Source: an uncultured Opitutia bacterium
GTDB taxonomy: Bacteria > Verrucomicrobiota > Verrucomicrobiia > Opitutales > Coraliomargaritaceae
Direction: 5' to 3'
Assembly (NCBI GenBank): GCA_937136395.1
Contig: CAKZOI010000073.1
Coordinates: forward strand, 1 to 64,000
Length of the DNA: 64,000 nucleotides
Under the pieces are notes generated by a model that saw only the letters and a program-made list of their open reading frames with translations, was not told the DNA's origin and made no database searches. This document shows positions 47,812 to 58,166 of the stretch, piece by piece; position 1 is the stretch's first letter; each line of letters begins with the position of its first letter. Both the position numbers and the translations under genes were made by a program.

Positions 47812-48636
47812 CTACTCATTATTCAACGAAGGCCTAGAACTTGGTCCCGCATCGAGATGTGAGCAGACACGAAATGGGCCTTCATCTCCCTCCTGAGAAT
47901 TGGTAAGATAGCCGATAAACAATCGCCGAGTTTTCCCGCGAAAAGGATAACGCTTAGTAAAGATCATTTTGGCTTCTTCCTTATATTTAACAGCGATTTT
48001 AAAGTTAAAGAACTTAGTTTTATTGGTATCGAAAGAAGCTTCTATACTTTCACCTGGTGCGATACCTGCTCGTTTTTTGTCCAATAAAACGAATAAGTTA
48101 CCAGTAGATAAATTAACAAATCGGGCCGTGCCAATTTCATGCGCACGCAGGCTCATATCAATACAAAAAAGGCGATACTCTTTACCCTTTTTGTTGATCG
48201 CAATGATGATATCCTTAGTCCCGGACGGAATGTCGCATCTACCTGCCGGCAAATAGATCATTTCTCCTTCTTCATTCACAGTTTCACGATAAAACACAAA
48301 TTGATTACTATTATCATAATAGTGAGATTGTCCCACAGACTGAAAAGACGGCTCTATGCGTTTAAACTCTTTCCCTCTTCGTATGAAGAGCTTTTCACTG
48401 ATTCCGGAGGTAGTAAAGAATTTGACCGCAATATCATCTGGCGATTCGTAATTTGGGAAATCACTATAATCGATTCCTTCGTCGTCATCCCCGAAATCAA
48501 TTTCTTCTTGGCCATCGACGTAATCATCCACTTGGTTTCCATCGTCACCTTGCGCTCCAAGTGACAATGCTCCAAGTGAGAATGAAAAAAGTAATAGGGC
48601 TATCAGCTGATAGATTTTTTTTTGATTAGTATACAT
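47812..48636 (-). CDS. Secreted acidic protein of unknown function
   Basis: 274 residues from the ATG at 48636 (the frame is open to 48660). The leader IYQLIALLLFSFSLGALSLGA precedes a very acidic stretch (DDGNQVDDYVDGQEEIDFGD). The rest is a beta-rich domain with no motif I recognise. It follows the large pilin-like protein directly (stop at 48638), so the two probably work together, perhaps in surface or pilus assembly. Confidence 0.75.
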   Translation of the reverse strand: MYTNQKKIYQLIALLLFSFSLGALSLGAQGDDGNQVDDYVDGQEEIDFGDDDEGIDYSDFPNYESPDDIAVKFFTTSGISEKLFIRRGKEFKRIEPSFQSVGQSHYYDNSNQFVFYRETVNEEGEMIYLPAGRCDIPSGTKDIIIAINKKGKEYRLFCIDMSLRAHEIGTARFVNLSTGNLFVLLDKKRAGIAPGESIEASFDTNKTKFFNFKIAVKYKEEAKMIFTKRYPFRGKTRRLFIGYLTNSQEGDEGPFRVCSHLDAGPSSRPSLNNE

Positions 48637-48637
48637 C

Positions 48638-51600
48638 TTAAAGAACTGATGGATCCTCAATCCATCGTATTGCTACGATTTTGAACATACGCCCGAAAGA
48701 ACCTACTGGCTCCACAACGCCTCCTGAATCTCCAGCGTCGACTGGATCTGCGATTCTCTGAACAACCGCCTCGCACCATGCCTCTGAGGTATCGTTACCG
48801 ATCAAACCAGACTGAGATTGCCCGTAAGTTCTAATCGTAAAAGTGTCCCCTCGAACGGTCAACAGAGGCGCTAATGATGACAGGACATCCGCCTGAGTCA
48901 AAAATGCAGGAGCGCCAAACATTCTAGAGCCAGTCTCAGTCCCTGGCATTCCACGCACATGCTCCTTGTCGAGCGAAGTATTTAACGTAGCAGAATTGAT
49001 GATATTCCTACCTGCTTGATAAAACTCATTGTTGATCAGCGGATTCGTCGGATCGGTAGATACGCGATCAATAGCGGCCTGCAAGGTTCCTTTGAGCCCG
49101 AGATAATCTCCGTCTTGATCTGCAGCGTTTGGCACTAAACGACGGTTCACGAAATCGGCGATTGATAAAAATGGACCACGGCGCTTGATCTCCGCTACAA
49201 TCGATATCGCCAATTGCTCAATTTCTGGTTGGCTCAGTGTCCGCGTGCTGGACCATGCATGCGGCCCGTTTGGACTTATTGCATCATTAGCGTTCAATCG
49301 TTCAGCAAGCAGCGGATACGCCTTCTTAGATAGCGGGCTGCGATCTATATCGTTACTAGGCTGACCATCACCCGCGAGAGCAGATTCTCCGAGCATAGAA
49401 GCCAAGAGCATCTCCCAAGCACTTACAGAGGTTGAATTCACATTGAAACCACCTTCAACGGCGACACTTGCCGCCGCTTCTTCAAACGCGGTTACAGATG
49501 CTCTCAAGTCCGCATCATCTGGAAATACGCCATCACTGTTAGCAACCAGACGGTGACGAGTATTCGTCAACACAGTGTCAGGCTCTAGGTCGACTGCTGT
49601 GCTTTGCGGAATCGTGGAAACAAAAAAGCGGTCGAACATCGATTCATTCAACAAATACGACAAGTCAGAATAATACTGCGGGCCCCTGAAGCCATTTTGT
49701 GACTGATAGACACGATTTCGCTCGATGTGCGTATGCGCTTCTGAATTACCAAAGGGAAAAGATGTTTGATAAAGATCCACCGCGAACGATAGGTTCGAGA
49801 GATAGCCTAGTGATAGAAGTCCCGTCTCCGAACGCACATAATCGTAAATCGGGTAAACTGTTTGGTGAGCCAACGCAGAATGGTGATGATACAAACCAAA
49901 CGAGCCTACACTATCGTATCCTAAAGCAGCATCATATACACCATCTGGAATCGATGCGGGATAGGCACCGTCATACCAATTCGGCGTATGAAATGAATCG
50001 CCATATAATCGACCTTGGCTAACGCTTGTGATCGAAGTGTCATCCAGATGCTTTTCTTGAGCAAGGTAATTGAACCGGTTGAAATTACGGATTTTTGCCG
50101 AATTGCCACCGTTACCCATAGGCTGAGCAAAGTAGCCATAGCCATGTTCATATCCCGGCAGTCCGCTATCCGACATGATGCTATCAAGCCCATCATACTC
50201 AATCGGCCTAGATAAGAAACTTTTGGTTCCGCCGCCATGCGCCGCCCAGTCCATGAGTGTCCCTGAAGTGCTATTAGAACCTTTCAAATCAATAAACTGT
50301 AAAAGCTCAGCATCTGGCGACTGCCCAACTACATAAAGTTTAGTCGATAAACTTGGCTCCACTGAACCACCGCCAGCAGAGGTATCTGATACAAAAAACT
50401 GAGCTCTTAATCTATCACCCGGACTCGTCAGTCCATTCATGGCGGGCGTATAGGTAACAGACGGATCTGCACGCATCGTGTTATTCGAAACGATATAGAA
50501 GAATCCATATTCACCCGTATCTTCATTAATCAATTCATTATGATTTTCAAAATCACTCGATGCGTTGTTACTGGCAAGGTAGTCGAGGCCTTGGCCACTC
50601 ACGTATTCACTCTTATCAGGGTCGTTGGGGTCCGTTATATTGGCCGTGTAGAGCAATGTTTCTCCTGGCGCGAATCCTTCGGTATTATCAATAACAAAGG
50701 TAAGGTATGGATAATTGTCATCTTCAACAAACAGTGCTTGTGGATTCGCGGCATTGGCCCAGTTGAAATGAGTTCGGCCACCGCCCGGCCCTAACGCGCC
50801 GCCACTACTATATCCCTTATAATCAAAACCCTTCGTCTCATTACGCGCAGCAAACGAAGGCGCTCCAACCTTTCTGGTATTGAGCGCCGTATTCGCTCGC
50901 ACCTGAATCACATACTTCGCAGGAGCGATGGGCACATTGTGTGGATTCCACAAGGTAAACTTAGGGTAAATCAGGAACACTGGATTTACTTCAGCACCCG
51001 TTCCAAGAACTTGAAACGATAAACCAAAATAAACCGCAGATTTAAGTATGACAGGTCCTAAGCCATGTTGATCTTGTTCATGAATTCGAGGATTAGACGC
51101 CGTGCCACCGATAAACCCGCTAATGTCCATACCTGTTTCATACCATGACTTAATCATGCCAAACTTCGGGAGCTTGTATTGATCATAATCTACATTGAAA
51201 CTACCTACACCAAGTCGCCCTGTATAGTCTGGATCTGAATTATTGCGCACAATGAAATCGGAATCGTTCAATCCACTCGCATTCGTTTCCAAGTAGACGG
51301 TCAAGTCCTCTTTAAGGCGACCTTGCGTGACATCTACCGGAATCGTTTGTGATACGGTCGTGAAATCGTCATCATTCACGCTCGTCCAAGGCGTCCATGC
51401 ACTATCGATCAACTGTAAGCTTTCATTACTGGAAACACGCGACATCTTGTCTGTCTGCGAAGAGTCTGTAACATCGTAAGTCGACAATTCATCAATGACT
51501 GATGGATTCGACTGGTGCGGAGCCATCAACGACCATCGCGGCTCAAAAGTTTGCCCACTGAGAACGGTTTCGTCTTTGGTAACATTGATGCGAAACTTAG

Positions 51601-52216
51601 CGTTTTCATCTGCGACCCACCAAGCAAATTGACCGCCGACTACGTTGTTCTTGGCGAATATGTCTAACTTCCCTGCCTTCACATCTACAGAAGTGTCCGT
51701 ATTATCTTCAAAGCGAGCAAGTGTCACAACGTTGTTGGCACCTCCATTAATCGCCTCGGCAGTAGTCGTTGCGGGATTTGCACCCGCCGCACTTAATTCA
51801 GTGCGAGCAGAAACCAACCAATCGATACGATCGGCTGCTGTTAAATCCGTCGACCAATCACGCAAATTCTCAAGAGTTTGAGTCTCCTGCCCTGGCTCAA
51901 CAGTCTTAAAAGCAGCGAGCCAGTATGGGTTCTGAACCGTTTCAATTGCTAGCGTATTTGGATTCGAATCGAAAATATCCGCACGAGCCGTCACACGCTG
52001 ATCAGAGCCCATTGATTTCTGTAACTCCCCGACCGCAACATAAACACCCAGTAAGGCATTTTGCTGAGACTTCAGTTTTTCTAAATGAGTCTGCGAAACC
52101 CCAGTTTCAACTCGAACCAGCGTCGTAATAGATAACAACAAAACGAGAACAAAAGCCATCAAAGATAGCGCAATGACCAGCGCAAAGCCTGATTTTGAAG
52201 ATCGATTCCTAAGCAT
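48638..52216 (-). CDS. Large pilin-like protein, Verru_Chthon cassette protein A-like
   Basis: 1192 residues. The N-terminus has a type IV prepilin-like signal: basic residues, SGF, then the hydrophobic helix ALVIALSLMAFVLVLLLSITT. The sequence FAWWVADENAKFRIN and the overall size match proteins labelled Verru_Chthon cassette protein A, related to PilX/PulG-type minor pseudopilins of Verrucomicrobia. The cassette's partners B, C and D are not visible here. It was probably exported and processed by a prepilin peptidase. Long repeats are absent. This assignment rests on pattern memory and would need a profile search. Confidence 0.65.
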   Translation of the reverse strand: MLRNRSSKSGFALVIALSLMAFVLVLLLSITTLVRVETGVSQTHLEKLKSQQNALLGVYVAVGELQKSMGSDQRVTARADIFDSNPNTLAIETVQNPYWLAAFKTVEPGQETQTLENLRDWSTDLTAADRIDWLVSARTELSAAGANPATTTAEAINGGANNVVTLARFEDNTDTSVDVKAGKLDIFAKNNVVGGQFAWWVADENAKFRINVTKDETVLSGQTFEPRWSLMAPHQSNPSVIDELSTYDVTDSSQTDKMSRVSSNESLQLIDSAWTPWTSVNDDDFTTVSQTIPVDVTQGRLKEDLTVYLETNASGLNDSDFIVRNNSDPDYTGRLGVGSFNVDYDQYKLPKFGMIKSWYETGMDISGFIGGTASNPRIHEQDQHGLGPVILKSAVYFGLSFQVLGTGAEVNPVFLIYPKFTLWNPHNVPIAPAKYVIQVRANTALNTRKVGAPSFAARNETKGFDYKGYSSGGALGPGGGRTHFNWANAANPQALFVEDDNYPYLTFVIDNTEGFAPGETLLYTANITDPNDPDKSEYVSGQGLDYLASNNASSDFENHNELINEDTGEYGFFYIVSNNTMRADPSVTYTPAMNGLTSPGDRLRAQFFVSDTSAGGGSVEPSLSTKLYVVGQSPDAELLQFIDLKGSNSTSGTLMDWAAHGGGTKSFLSRPIEYDGLDSIMSDSGLPGYEHGYGYFAQPMGNGGNSAKIRNFNRFNYLAQEKHLDDTSITSVSQGRLYGDSFHTPNWYDGAYPASIPDGVYDAALGYDSVGSFGLYHHHSALAHQTVYPIYDYVRSETGLLSLGYLSNLSFAVDLYQTSFPFGNSEAHTHIERNRVYQSQNGFRGPQYYSDLSYLLNESMFDRFFVSTIPQSTAVDLEPDTVLTNTRHRLVANSDGVFPDDADLRASVTAFEEAAASVAVEGGFNVNSTSVSAWEMLLASMLGESALAGDGQPSNDIDRSPLSKKAYPLLAERLNANDAISPNGPHAWSSTRTLSQPEIEQLAISIVAEIKRRGPFLSIADFVNRRLVPNAADQDGDYLGLKGTLQAAIDRVSTDPTNPLINNEFYQAGRNIINSATLNTSLDKEHVRGMPGTETGSRMFGAPAFLTQADVLSSLAPLLTVRGDTFTIRTYGQSQSGLIGNDTSEAWCEAVVQRIADPVDAGDSGGVVEPVGSFGRMFKIVAIRWIEDPSVL

Positions 52217-52479
52217 GAATTTGTAAACTAATTGGGGTTGAGTAAATATAAGAGTGAATCCTCACAAGCTGCTTTAAGAAACCTTTCCTGTCAAGTTTAG
52301 CCTTAAATACATGTATTATATTATTAGACTATGAATATAGCATATGTTCCAAGCGAGTAAACCCTACTAAAAAATACCCATTAAACACACTACTGTGCAC
52401 ACAATGACAGTTCAGAAATGAAGGAACATGCGAGTGCGCAGCTCAAAAATGGAGCTAATTTAAGCGATAAAAGCTGCCA

Positions 52480-54915
52480 TTAAACCACTTGCCAAAGGCC
52501 GCAACTCAATGGCGGCATGTGTATACCCTCTTCAGTGCTTCGTATGATAGCAGATTTAAGTCCTGCCAGGTCAAAGCGTTCTTGGTCAGCGATTTGCAAC
52601 AGCGATTTATCAGTCACCTCTGGGCACACGATATCTGCATATTCTAAGTGTGGATTCATACCGAAGACCAATTGCCCGCCGGCACGCGAATTATCTGCGT
52701 TAATAAGCATAATAACAGCGCTGGACCCTTCGGTAAAAAAGAACTCGAGATAACCATCAGTCAGACCACCATCGAATCGCAATGGGCGTCCAGCTTCGGA
52801 CAACCTGAATTGAATCCAATCTCTAAAGTAGCCATGGGTGCCGGAAAAAACGTAGCGTCGGTTATAATCAAGCGCATTCACATCGCCCATCAGATAGGTA
52901 TTCGAAATTCCGCGTTTCGAACGCAGGAAGTCCTGCCCTTCCGCCAGCATCGGCACACCTAAAGCGGTAAACAGTATCGCCGCCATTAGATGCGTGCGGC
53001 GGCGATCCAATGATGTTGGGTCCGAAGCATCGTGCCCCTTACGCTCGGTGATTCGATCCAGCCAACAATGGTCATCGTGCGACTCGGTATAGTTGATCGT
53101 TTGCGCAACAAATCGTGTGCTGCTCGGTGAACCCGAGAGGAAATACTTGATCGCCTCCTGGTTGCCTTTGCCACATACATACTCAGCAATGCACTCACGG
53201 AAACCATCATTCCAAGAAGCATAGCCAGTCTCTTTAAGCTCATCTTGTATATGCCCACGGAAGCTCCACGGCTCAGCAATCAAAATCAAAGAAGGCTTCA
53301 CTCGCTTCAATTCTACCTCAATCTCTTGAAGCACTTCGATACCAATCAGCTCAGCCAAATCGAAACGGAAACCATCCACATCATACGTTTCCACCAAGTG
53401 TTTTAAACTTTCAATAATGAGATGGCGCCCCATAGGTGTTTCACACCGTAAATCATTACCGCAACCACTCCAGTTGACGAGTCCATTGGTTTGATCGAGG
53501 TTGAAGTAGTAGTATTTATCGATGAACAGCAAGTGATTGGGCTCTCCGACGTGATTATAAACCACATCCACGATCACTGCCATGCCTTCATCGTGAAAGT
53601 CTTGCACTAGGCTACGAAACTCTTCGATTTGCGACGCCTTTTCCGGCTCACTCGCATAGCTACTCTCAGGCGAGAAATAATTCACCGTCATATACCCCCA
53701 GTGATAGTCTTCCATCTCGCGATTATCAAATTCCTGAATCGGCTGCAGTTCGATTGCATTGACGCCCATTTCCTTCAGGTAAGACCCTTCGGCCTTGAGC
53801 CATTTACTTAAGCCAGCATAACCACGCCTCTCTTGAGCTGTCAGGTCAATCGGTGCATGTGCTGCGAGATCGCGCACATGCCCCTCCATAATCACCAAAT
53901 CTTGCCAAGCTGGCGGCTGAAAAGGTGCCTCCACTTTCTTCAAACGCTCTGGGGCAACAACAATTCCCGGGCCTCGATGCCCAAGGCACGCTTTCGCATA
54001 CGGATCGAGAATCGGAAAGTTCTCATCGAAATGAGCGGTCCCTTCGACGCTACTGCCACCGACCCGGTAGGTATAATACCAGCCATCCAAATTATCTGCG
54101 ATGACTGCCTCCCAAGTAACACCGTCAACGCATTTCATCGCGACAAATTTGGTATCCGAACCATCCGCCTTCTGACCAAAAGCCACTTGAACGCTATCAG
54201 CACGTGGAGCAAACAGGCGAAAGGTTGTGCGATTACCCACAACCATCGAGCCCAACTCTAAATCGGTAGACGCACTCGTTAAATACTGGGTGTGTGGCAG
54301 TTCAGCAACTTGCTCTCCCTGCGCATCTGTCCACACGATACGTTCATTACCGACCGGTTCATAACCTGTCGGTAAATAGAAACGATACATATGCTTGCCC
54401 GTTGAAGTGGGATCAAAGACAAAATTCGACGCACCAGATGGATCGCGCACATAATTAGGAGCAGTGTCGGGCACATCAAGCCAATCTCCGTCTTCGGTAA
54501 CAAACTTGAAGGCTACAGTCCCTTTGCTTGGCAACAATTTAGCCGGAACACGGAGTTCATAAACAGAACCTTTCGTATCCTTTACTGGCTTCAACTGCCA
54601 CTCGGTTTTACCGATGGCATCTTGCCAGCCATTGAAATCGCCCCCCAAATAGACGTTCACTTTTTGATCTAAGAGTTGTGGATAGCGCTCAGAACGGATC
54701 ACAAAAATCCAGCTTTGCTTACTTCTGTAGTAGCGATAAAAGCGCCCCGACTCCTCTGCTGATATGTGTTCGAGCTTACAGAACGAATGATTTACGGGGC
54801 CCAGCGATAGTGGTGGCAAAGTTGTGGTGCTGTTCCAATTTTTCGAAAGAATGACAACTCCGCAGTCTTCCGACTCCCAAAAGGCATGTGCTATGTTTTT
54901 AACCGATGTAGCCAT
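52480..54915 (-). CDS. GH13 debranching-type alpha-glucanase (pullulanase-like)
   Basis: 811 residues without a signal peptide. Two N-terminal sandwiches come first; residues about 85-170 include a glucan-binding-like [14 protein letters not shown], and a CBM48-like domain starts at [18 protein letters not shown] (about 230). The GH13 barrel has the four conserved regions: [19 protein letters not shown] with nucleophile D519, LIAEPW with acid E548, and SHDD with D614. The order resembles type I pullulanases and isoamylases. It probably cleaves alpha-1,6 links in stored glycogen-type polymer in the cytoplasm. 263 bases with no visible feature separate it from the pilin-like gene. Confidence 0.9.
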   Translation of the reverse strand: MATSVKNIAHAFWESEDCGVVILSKNWNSTTTLPPLSLGPVNHSFCKLEHISAEESGRFYRYYRSKQSWIFVIRSERYPQLLDQKVNVYLGGDFNGWQDAIGKTEWQLKPVKDTKGSVYELRVPAKLLPSKGTVAFKFVTEDGDWLDVPDTAPNYVRDPSGASNFVFDPTSTGKHMYRFYLPTGYEPVGNERIVWTDAQGEQVAELPHTQYLTSASTDLELGSMVVGNRTTFRLFAPRADSVQVAFGQKADGSDTKFVAMKCVDGVTWEAVIADNLDGWYYTYRVGGSSVEGTAHFDENFPILDPYAKACLGHRGPGIVVAPERLKKVEAPFQPPAWQDLVIMEGHVRDLAAHAPIDLTAQERRGYAGLSKWLKAEGSYLKEMGVNAIELQPIQEFDNREMEDYHWGYMTVNYFSPESSYASEPEKASQIEEFRSLVQDFHDEGMAVIVDVVYNHVGEPNHLLFIDKYYYFNLDQTNGLVNWSGCGNDLRCETPMGRHLIIESLKHLVETYDVDGFRFDLAELIGIEVLQEIEVELKRVKPSLILIAEPWSFRGHIQDELKETGYASWNDGFRECIAEYVCGKGNQEAIKYFLSGSPSSTRFVAQTINYTESHDDHCWLDRITERKGHDASDPTSLDRRRTHLMAAILFTALGVPMLAEGQDFLRSKRGISNTYLMGDVNALDYNRRYVFSGTHGYFRDWIQFRLSEAGRPLRFDGGLTDGYLEFFFTEGSSAVIMLINADNSRAGGQLVFGMNPHLEYADIVCPEVTDKSLLQIADQERFDLAGLKSAIIRSTEEGIHMPPLSCGLWQVV

Positions 54916-55021
54916 AAATATATATCATTGAGTCCAAGCATGTTTACGCAGAGAGCAATATTCATTCCATGCGCAATGAAATGTCGCTCAAACACACATA
55001 TCCAAGGAAATTGTATGTGAG

Positions 55022-55050
55022 CATAAAAAAAGCCCACCGCGAGGTGGGCC
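55022..55050 (-). terminator. Rho-independent terminator after tRNA-Phe
   Basis: On the minus strand a 7-bp GC-rich stem GCCCACC/GGTGGGC with a TCGC loop precedes seven T residues. It directly follows tRNA-Phe. Confidence 0.92.
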
Positions 55051-55057
55051 TTCTAAG

Positions 55058-55133
<76 letters not shown>

Positions 55134-55213
55134 TCACTTAAGAAAGGCGGAATTAAGTGAACCTCCTTACTACTCGTCAACTGAGTTTTTCATCTTTTTT
55201 CAATTAATTGAAA

Positions 55214-56626
55214 TCAGCTTGAAAACCCGCCTGCACACTTCGCTTGTATACCATCAAATGAACCGTTGCTAAAAAAGACAACGAGCCCTCGATCACTTTT
55301 CTGAATGTTGGACTGTAGTTTATGAAGTAAGGCTTCATTACTATCAAAGGCGTATGCATTACGCTCCGAAGTAATCAGATAGCTGACCATTCTGGCTGTA
55401 TCCAAGCGCTCTTCGACCTGCATTCGATCTGCGCGATGCACCGCACCAAGATAAACCGAGTCGGCACCTGCAAGTGCTGCGGTGAAGTCCTCTTGAAACA
55501 AGGACGTAGCCGCCGTATTGCTGCGCGGTTCAAAACACGCATGAATCGGACGATCCGGATACGCCGAACGCAAGGCCTCCAATGCACCAGCCACTGCCGT
55601 CGGGTGATGGGCAAAATCTTCGATAACCGTCCAGTTATCAGAATCATGTAGCACATCTTGGCGACGCTTCACTCCTTTAAAGGTTTCCAAAGCGGATAGG
55701 TCAAATTGTATCGGGTCCTCATAGCCACTGGCAAACGCAGATGCTAGAGCGGCCATTGCCGCATTGCGAGCATTGAACAAGCCATGCATCTGCCAGCTCA
55801 CCGTAGTCCAAAGCTGCCCCTTCCAGATTAAATCAAATCGCGCACCGTCCGCACTGTCTTTAAATCCTACAATTTGTAGATCATTGCCGCCGCCCTCTCC
55901 CACAGTCACGACTTGGGTCCATGAGACTGGCAATAAAGCCGCAATATTCGTATCATCGCCATTTACTAAGGCATAGCCATTGCTCGGAATGATTCGCAGA
56001 AAGTGGCTAAAGGTGCGTTGCACATCCTGCAAATCGCGAAAGATATCGGCATGGTCAAATTCCAAGTTATTTAGCACCGCGACCTGCGGACGATAATGAA
56101 TGAACTTACTGCGCTTATCAAAGAAGGCCGAGTCATACTCATCACCTTCCATCACAAACGGAGCACCCTTTCCAAGGCGAGCACCGCCGGGCAGATCATG
56201 CGGCACCCCGCCGATCAACCAACCTGGCTGCTGACCGGCCGACTCCAATAGAAAAGCGGTAATCGTCGACGTGGTGGTTTTGCCATGCGTTCCAGTAATC
56301 ACCACAGGCAAGCGCTCAGTCAAAACGGTATCGTGAAACAACTGAGGCAGTGAAATAAACGGCACACTCGATTGATTCAGCAACCATTCCACCTCTTTAT
56401 TGCCACGGCTCATTGCGTTGCCGACCACGACTCGGTCTGGCCGTAGTGCCGCTAAACGCTCCGCGCTAAAGCCGTCATATATCTCAATCTCGGCATCCGC
56501 CAACACATCCGACATCGGCGGATAGATGCCCGCATCCGCACCAAACACGTCATGTCCCTGCTCCTTGAGCAAAAGCGCCGCATTTCCCATGGCCGTGCCA
56601 CAAATTCCCATAAAGTAGATCCGCAT
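55214..56626 (-). CDS. mpl: UDP-MurNAc:L-Ala-gamma-D-Glu-meso-DAP ligase
   Basis: 470 residues. The N-terminal Rossmann domain has GICGTAMGNAALLLKEQGH. The ATP site GTHGKTTTS, the central domain with EGDEYDSAFFDKRSKF and the C-terminal FAHHPTAVAGALEALR match Mpl, which reattaches the recycled murein tripeptide to UDP-MurNAc. DEYDSAFFDKRSKF is diagnostic for Mpl against MurC. Length is normal. The 250-bp gap to purD is divergent and contains one arm of a 27-bp inverted repeat. Confidence 0.94.
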   Translation of the reverse strand: MRIYFMGICGTAMGNAALLLKEQGHDVFGADAGIYPPMSDVLADAEIEIYDGFSAERLAALRPDRVVVGNAMSRGNKEVEWLLNQSSVPFISLPQLFHDTVLTERLPVVITGTHGKTTTSTITAFLLESAGQQPGWLIGGVPHDLPGGARLGKGAPFVMEGDEYDSAFFDKRSKFIHYRPQVAVLNNLEFDHADIFRDLQDVQRTFSHFLRIIPSNGYALVNGDDTNIAALLPVSWTQVVTVGEGGGNDLQIVGFKDSADGARFDLIWKGQLWTTVSWQMHGLFNARNAAMAALASAFASGYEDPIQFDLSALETFKGVKRRQDVLHDSDNWTVIEDFAHHPTAVAGALEALRSAYPDRPIHACFEPRSNTAATSLFQEDFTAALAGADSVYLGAVHRADRMQVEERLDTARMVSYLITSERNAYAFDSNEALLHKLQSNIQKSDRGLVVFFSNGSFDGIQAKCAGGFSS

Positions 56627-56797
56627 GCACCTGTTTTTCGCCGACTCGCCAAAAAACTCAAGACTGCATCGAAAAAGTCTTCATTATACTCCTAATCCTA
56701 ATCTAAACCCTCAGGTCAATGGGCAGCAGTAATCGTTCACACCCTTCATATTATGAGTTTACGTCGAACTGCGGTCTGCGCTCTCTACTTAGATTAC

Positions 56798-56824
56798 GAT
56801 TAAGAGTAGGATTAAGATTAAGAC
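56798..56824 (+). repeat. 27-bp inverted repeat, left arm
   Basis: The 27 bases at 56798-56824 are exactly the reverse complement of 59604-59630. They are built from GATTAAGA-like units. A related phrase, CCTAATCCTAATCT, lies at 56691-56704. The arm ends about 50 bases before purD and may overlap its promoter. See the finding on the bracketed cluster. Confidence 0.85.
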
Positions 56825-56876
56825 TACGGGATTCTTTCTTTACCTCGATGGGCAAATATAGATTCTAGCCCACACT

Positions 56877-58166
56877 ATGTCAGACGCATCGAAACTAAAT
56901 ATTCTTGTTATCGGATCCGGCGGTCGTGAGCACGCGCTGGTTCAAAAGTGCCTCGCCAGCCCAATGGCGGAACGTGTGATCGCCGCACCGGGCAATGGTG
57001 GCATGGCCTCTGAAGTGGAATGCTTCGATTTGGCAGTTGAAAACACCGAAGGCATCATTGCATTGGCACAGGCACAAGGCGTAGGCCTCGTCATCGTAGG
57101 CCCGGAAGTGCCACTCAATCTCGGTCTGGTCGATGCGCTTCAAGCAGTCGGTATTCCTGCATACGGCCCAAAGAAGGAAGGCGCTCAACTCGAATCCAGT
57201 AAAGCATTCTGTAAGGATTTTTTCGCCCGTCACCAAATCCCGACTGCGGAATATGCCAACTTCACCGAAGTCGCACCCGCGCTGGAATATTTGGAAACCC
57301 ACCCCGCTCCGATCGTGATCAAAGCCAGTGGCCTCGCTGCGGGTAAAGGCGTGATCATGGCGGAAACACAAGAGGAGGCCATCGCTGCGGTAAAAGACAT
57401 GCTCGAAGGTGGCGCCTTCGGTGACAGCGGTGCCGAGATAGTGATCGAAGAAACACTCTATGGCGAAGAGGCATCCATCCACGCAATTGTTTCTGGCGAC
57501 TCCTTTGTCTGCCTACCACCAAGCCAGGACCACAAGCGCGCCGGCGAAGGCGATACCGGACTCAACACAGGAGGCATGGGTGCTTACACTCCGACCAGCC
57601 GCGTGACTCCTGAGATGCAGGCAGCTATTGAAGAGGAAGTCCTCAAACCAACTATCGCCGGCTTCAAGGCAGATGGAATCGAATTTAACGGCACACTTTA
57701 TGCGGGTCTTATGCTCACCGACAAGGGCGTGAAAGTCCTCGAATACAACGTGCGCTTCGGCGATCCTGAAACACAGGTGCTCTTACCAATGGTCGCCGAC
57801 GACCTCGTTCCAGTGCTGCTGGCATCCGCTAAAGGCGAACCGCTTCCAGAGAAACTCAATTTCCACGACGGTGCTGCGATTGTCATCGTGCTCGCATCGG
57901 CCGGTTATCCGGGCAGCTACCCGAAGGGCGAAACCATTTCATTCCCAAGTGAACTCCCCGAGCGCTCCGCGATCGTCCATGCCGGAACCAAGCGCGATGA
58001 TGCGGGAACGATCACCACCAACGGCGGCCGCGTGCTCGGTGTCAGTGGGCAGGCACCATCGCTTCAAGAAGCGGCCAACCTCGCTTACAGCGTTTGCGAT
58101 CAAGTAGATTTTCAAAGTAAATATCTCCGCCGTGACATCGGCCACCGTGAACTCAACCGACAGTAA
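56877..58166 (+). CDS. purD: Phosphoribosylamine-glycine ligase
   Basis: 429 residues, the standard PurD length. The N-terminal ILVIGSGGREHALVQK, the ATP-grasp core (PIVIKASGLAAGKGVIMA, VIEETLYGEEAS, LPPSQDHKRAGEGDTGLNTG) and the end YNVRFGDPETQVLLP are all diagnostic. It makes glycinamide ribonucleotide in purine synthesis in the cytoplasm. First gene of a three-gene plus-strand cluster. No Shine-Dalgarno sequence is visible before the ATG. Confidence 0.97.
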   Translation: MSDASKLNILVIGSGGREHALVQKCLASPMAERVIAAPGNGGMASEVECFDLAVENTEGIIALAQAQGVGLVIVGPEVPLNLGLVDALQAVGIPAYGPKKEGAQLESSKAFCKDFFARHQIPTAEYANFTEVAPALEYLETHPAPIVIKASGLAAGKGVIMAETQEEAIAAVKDMLEGGAFGDSGAEIVIEETLYGEEASIHAIVSGDSFVCLPPSQDHKRAGEGDTGLNTGGMGAYTPTSRVTPEMQAAIEEEVLKPTIAGFKADGIEFNGTLYAGLMLTDKGVKVLEYNVRFGDPETQVLLPMVADDLVPVLLASAKGEPLPEKLNFHDGAAIVIVLASAGYPGSYPKGETISFPSELPERSAIVHAGTKRDDAGTITTNGGRVLGVSGQAPSLQEAANLAYSVCDQVDFQSKYLRRDIGHRELNRQ

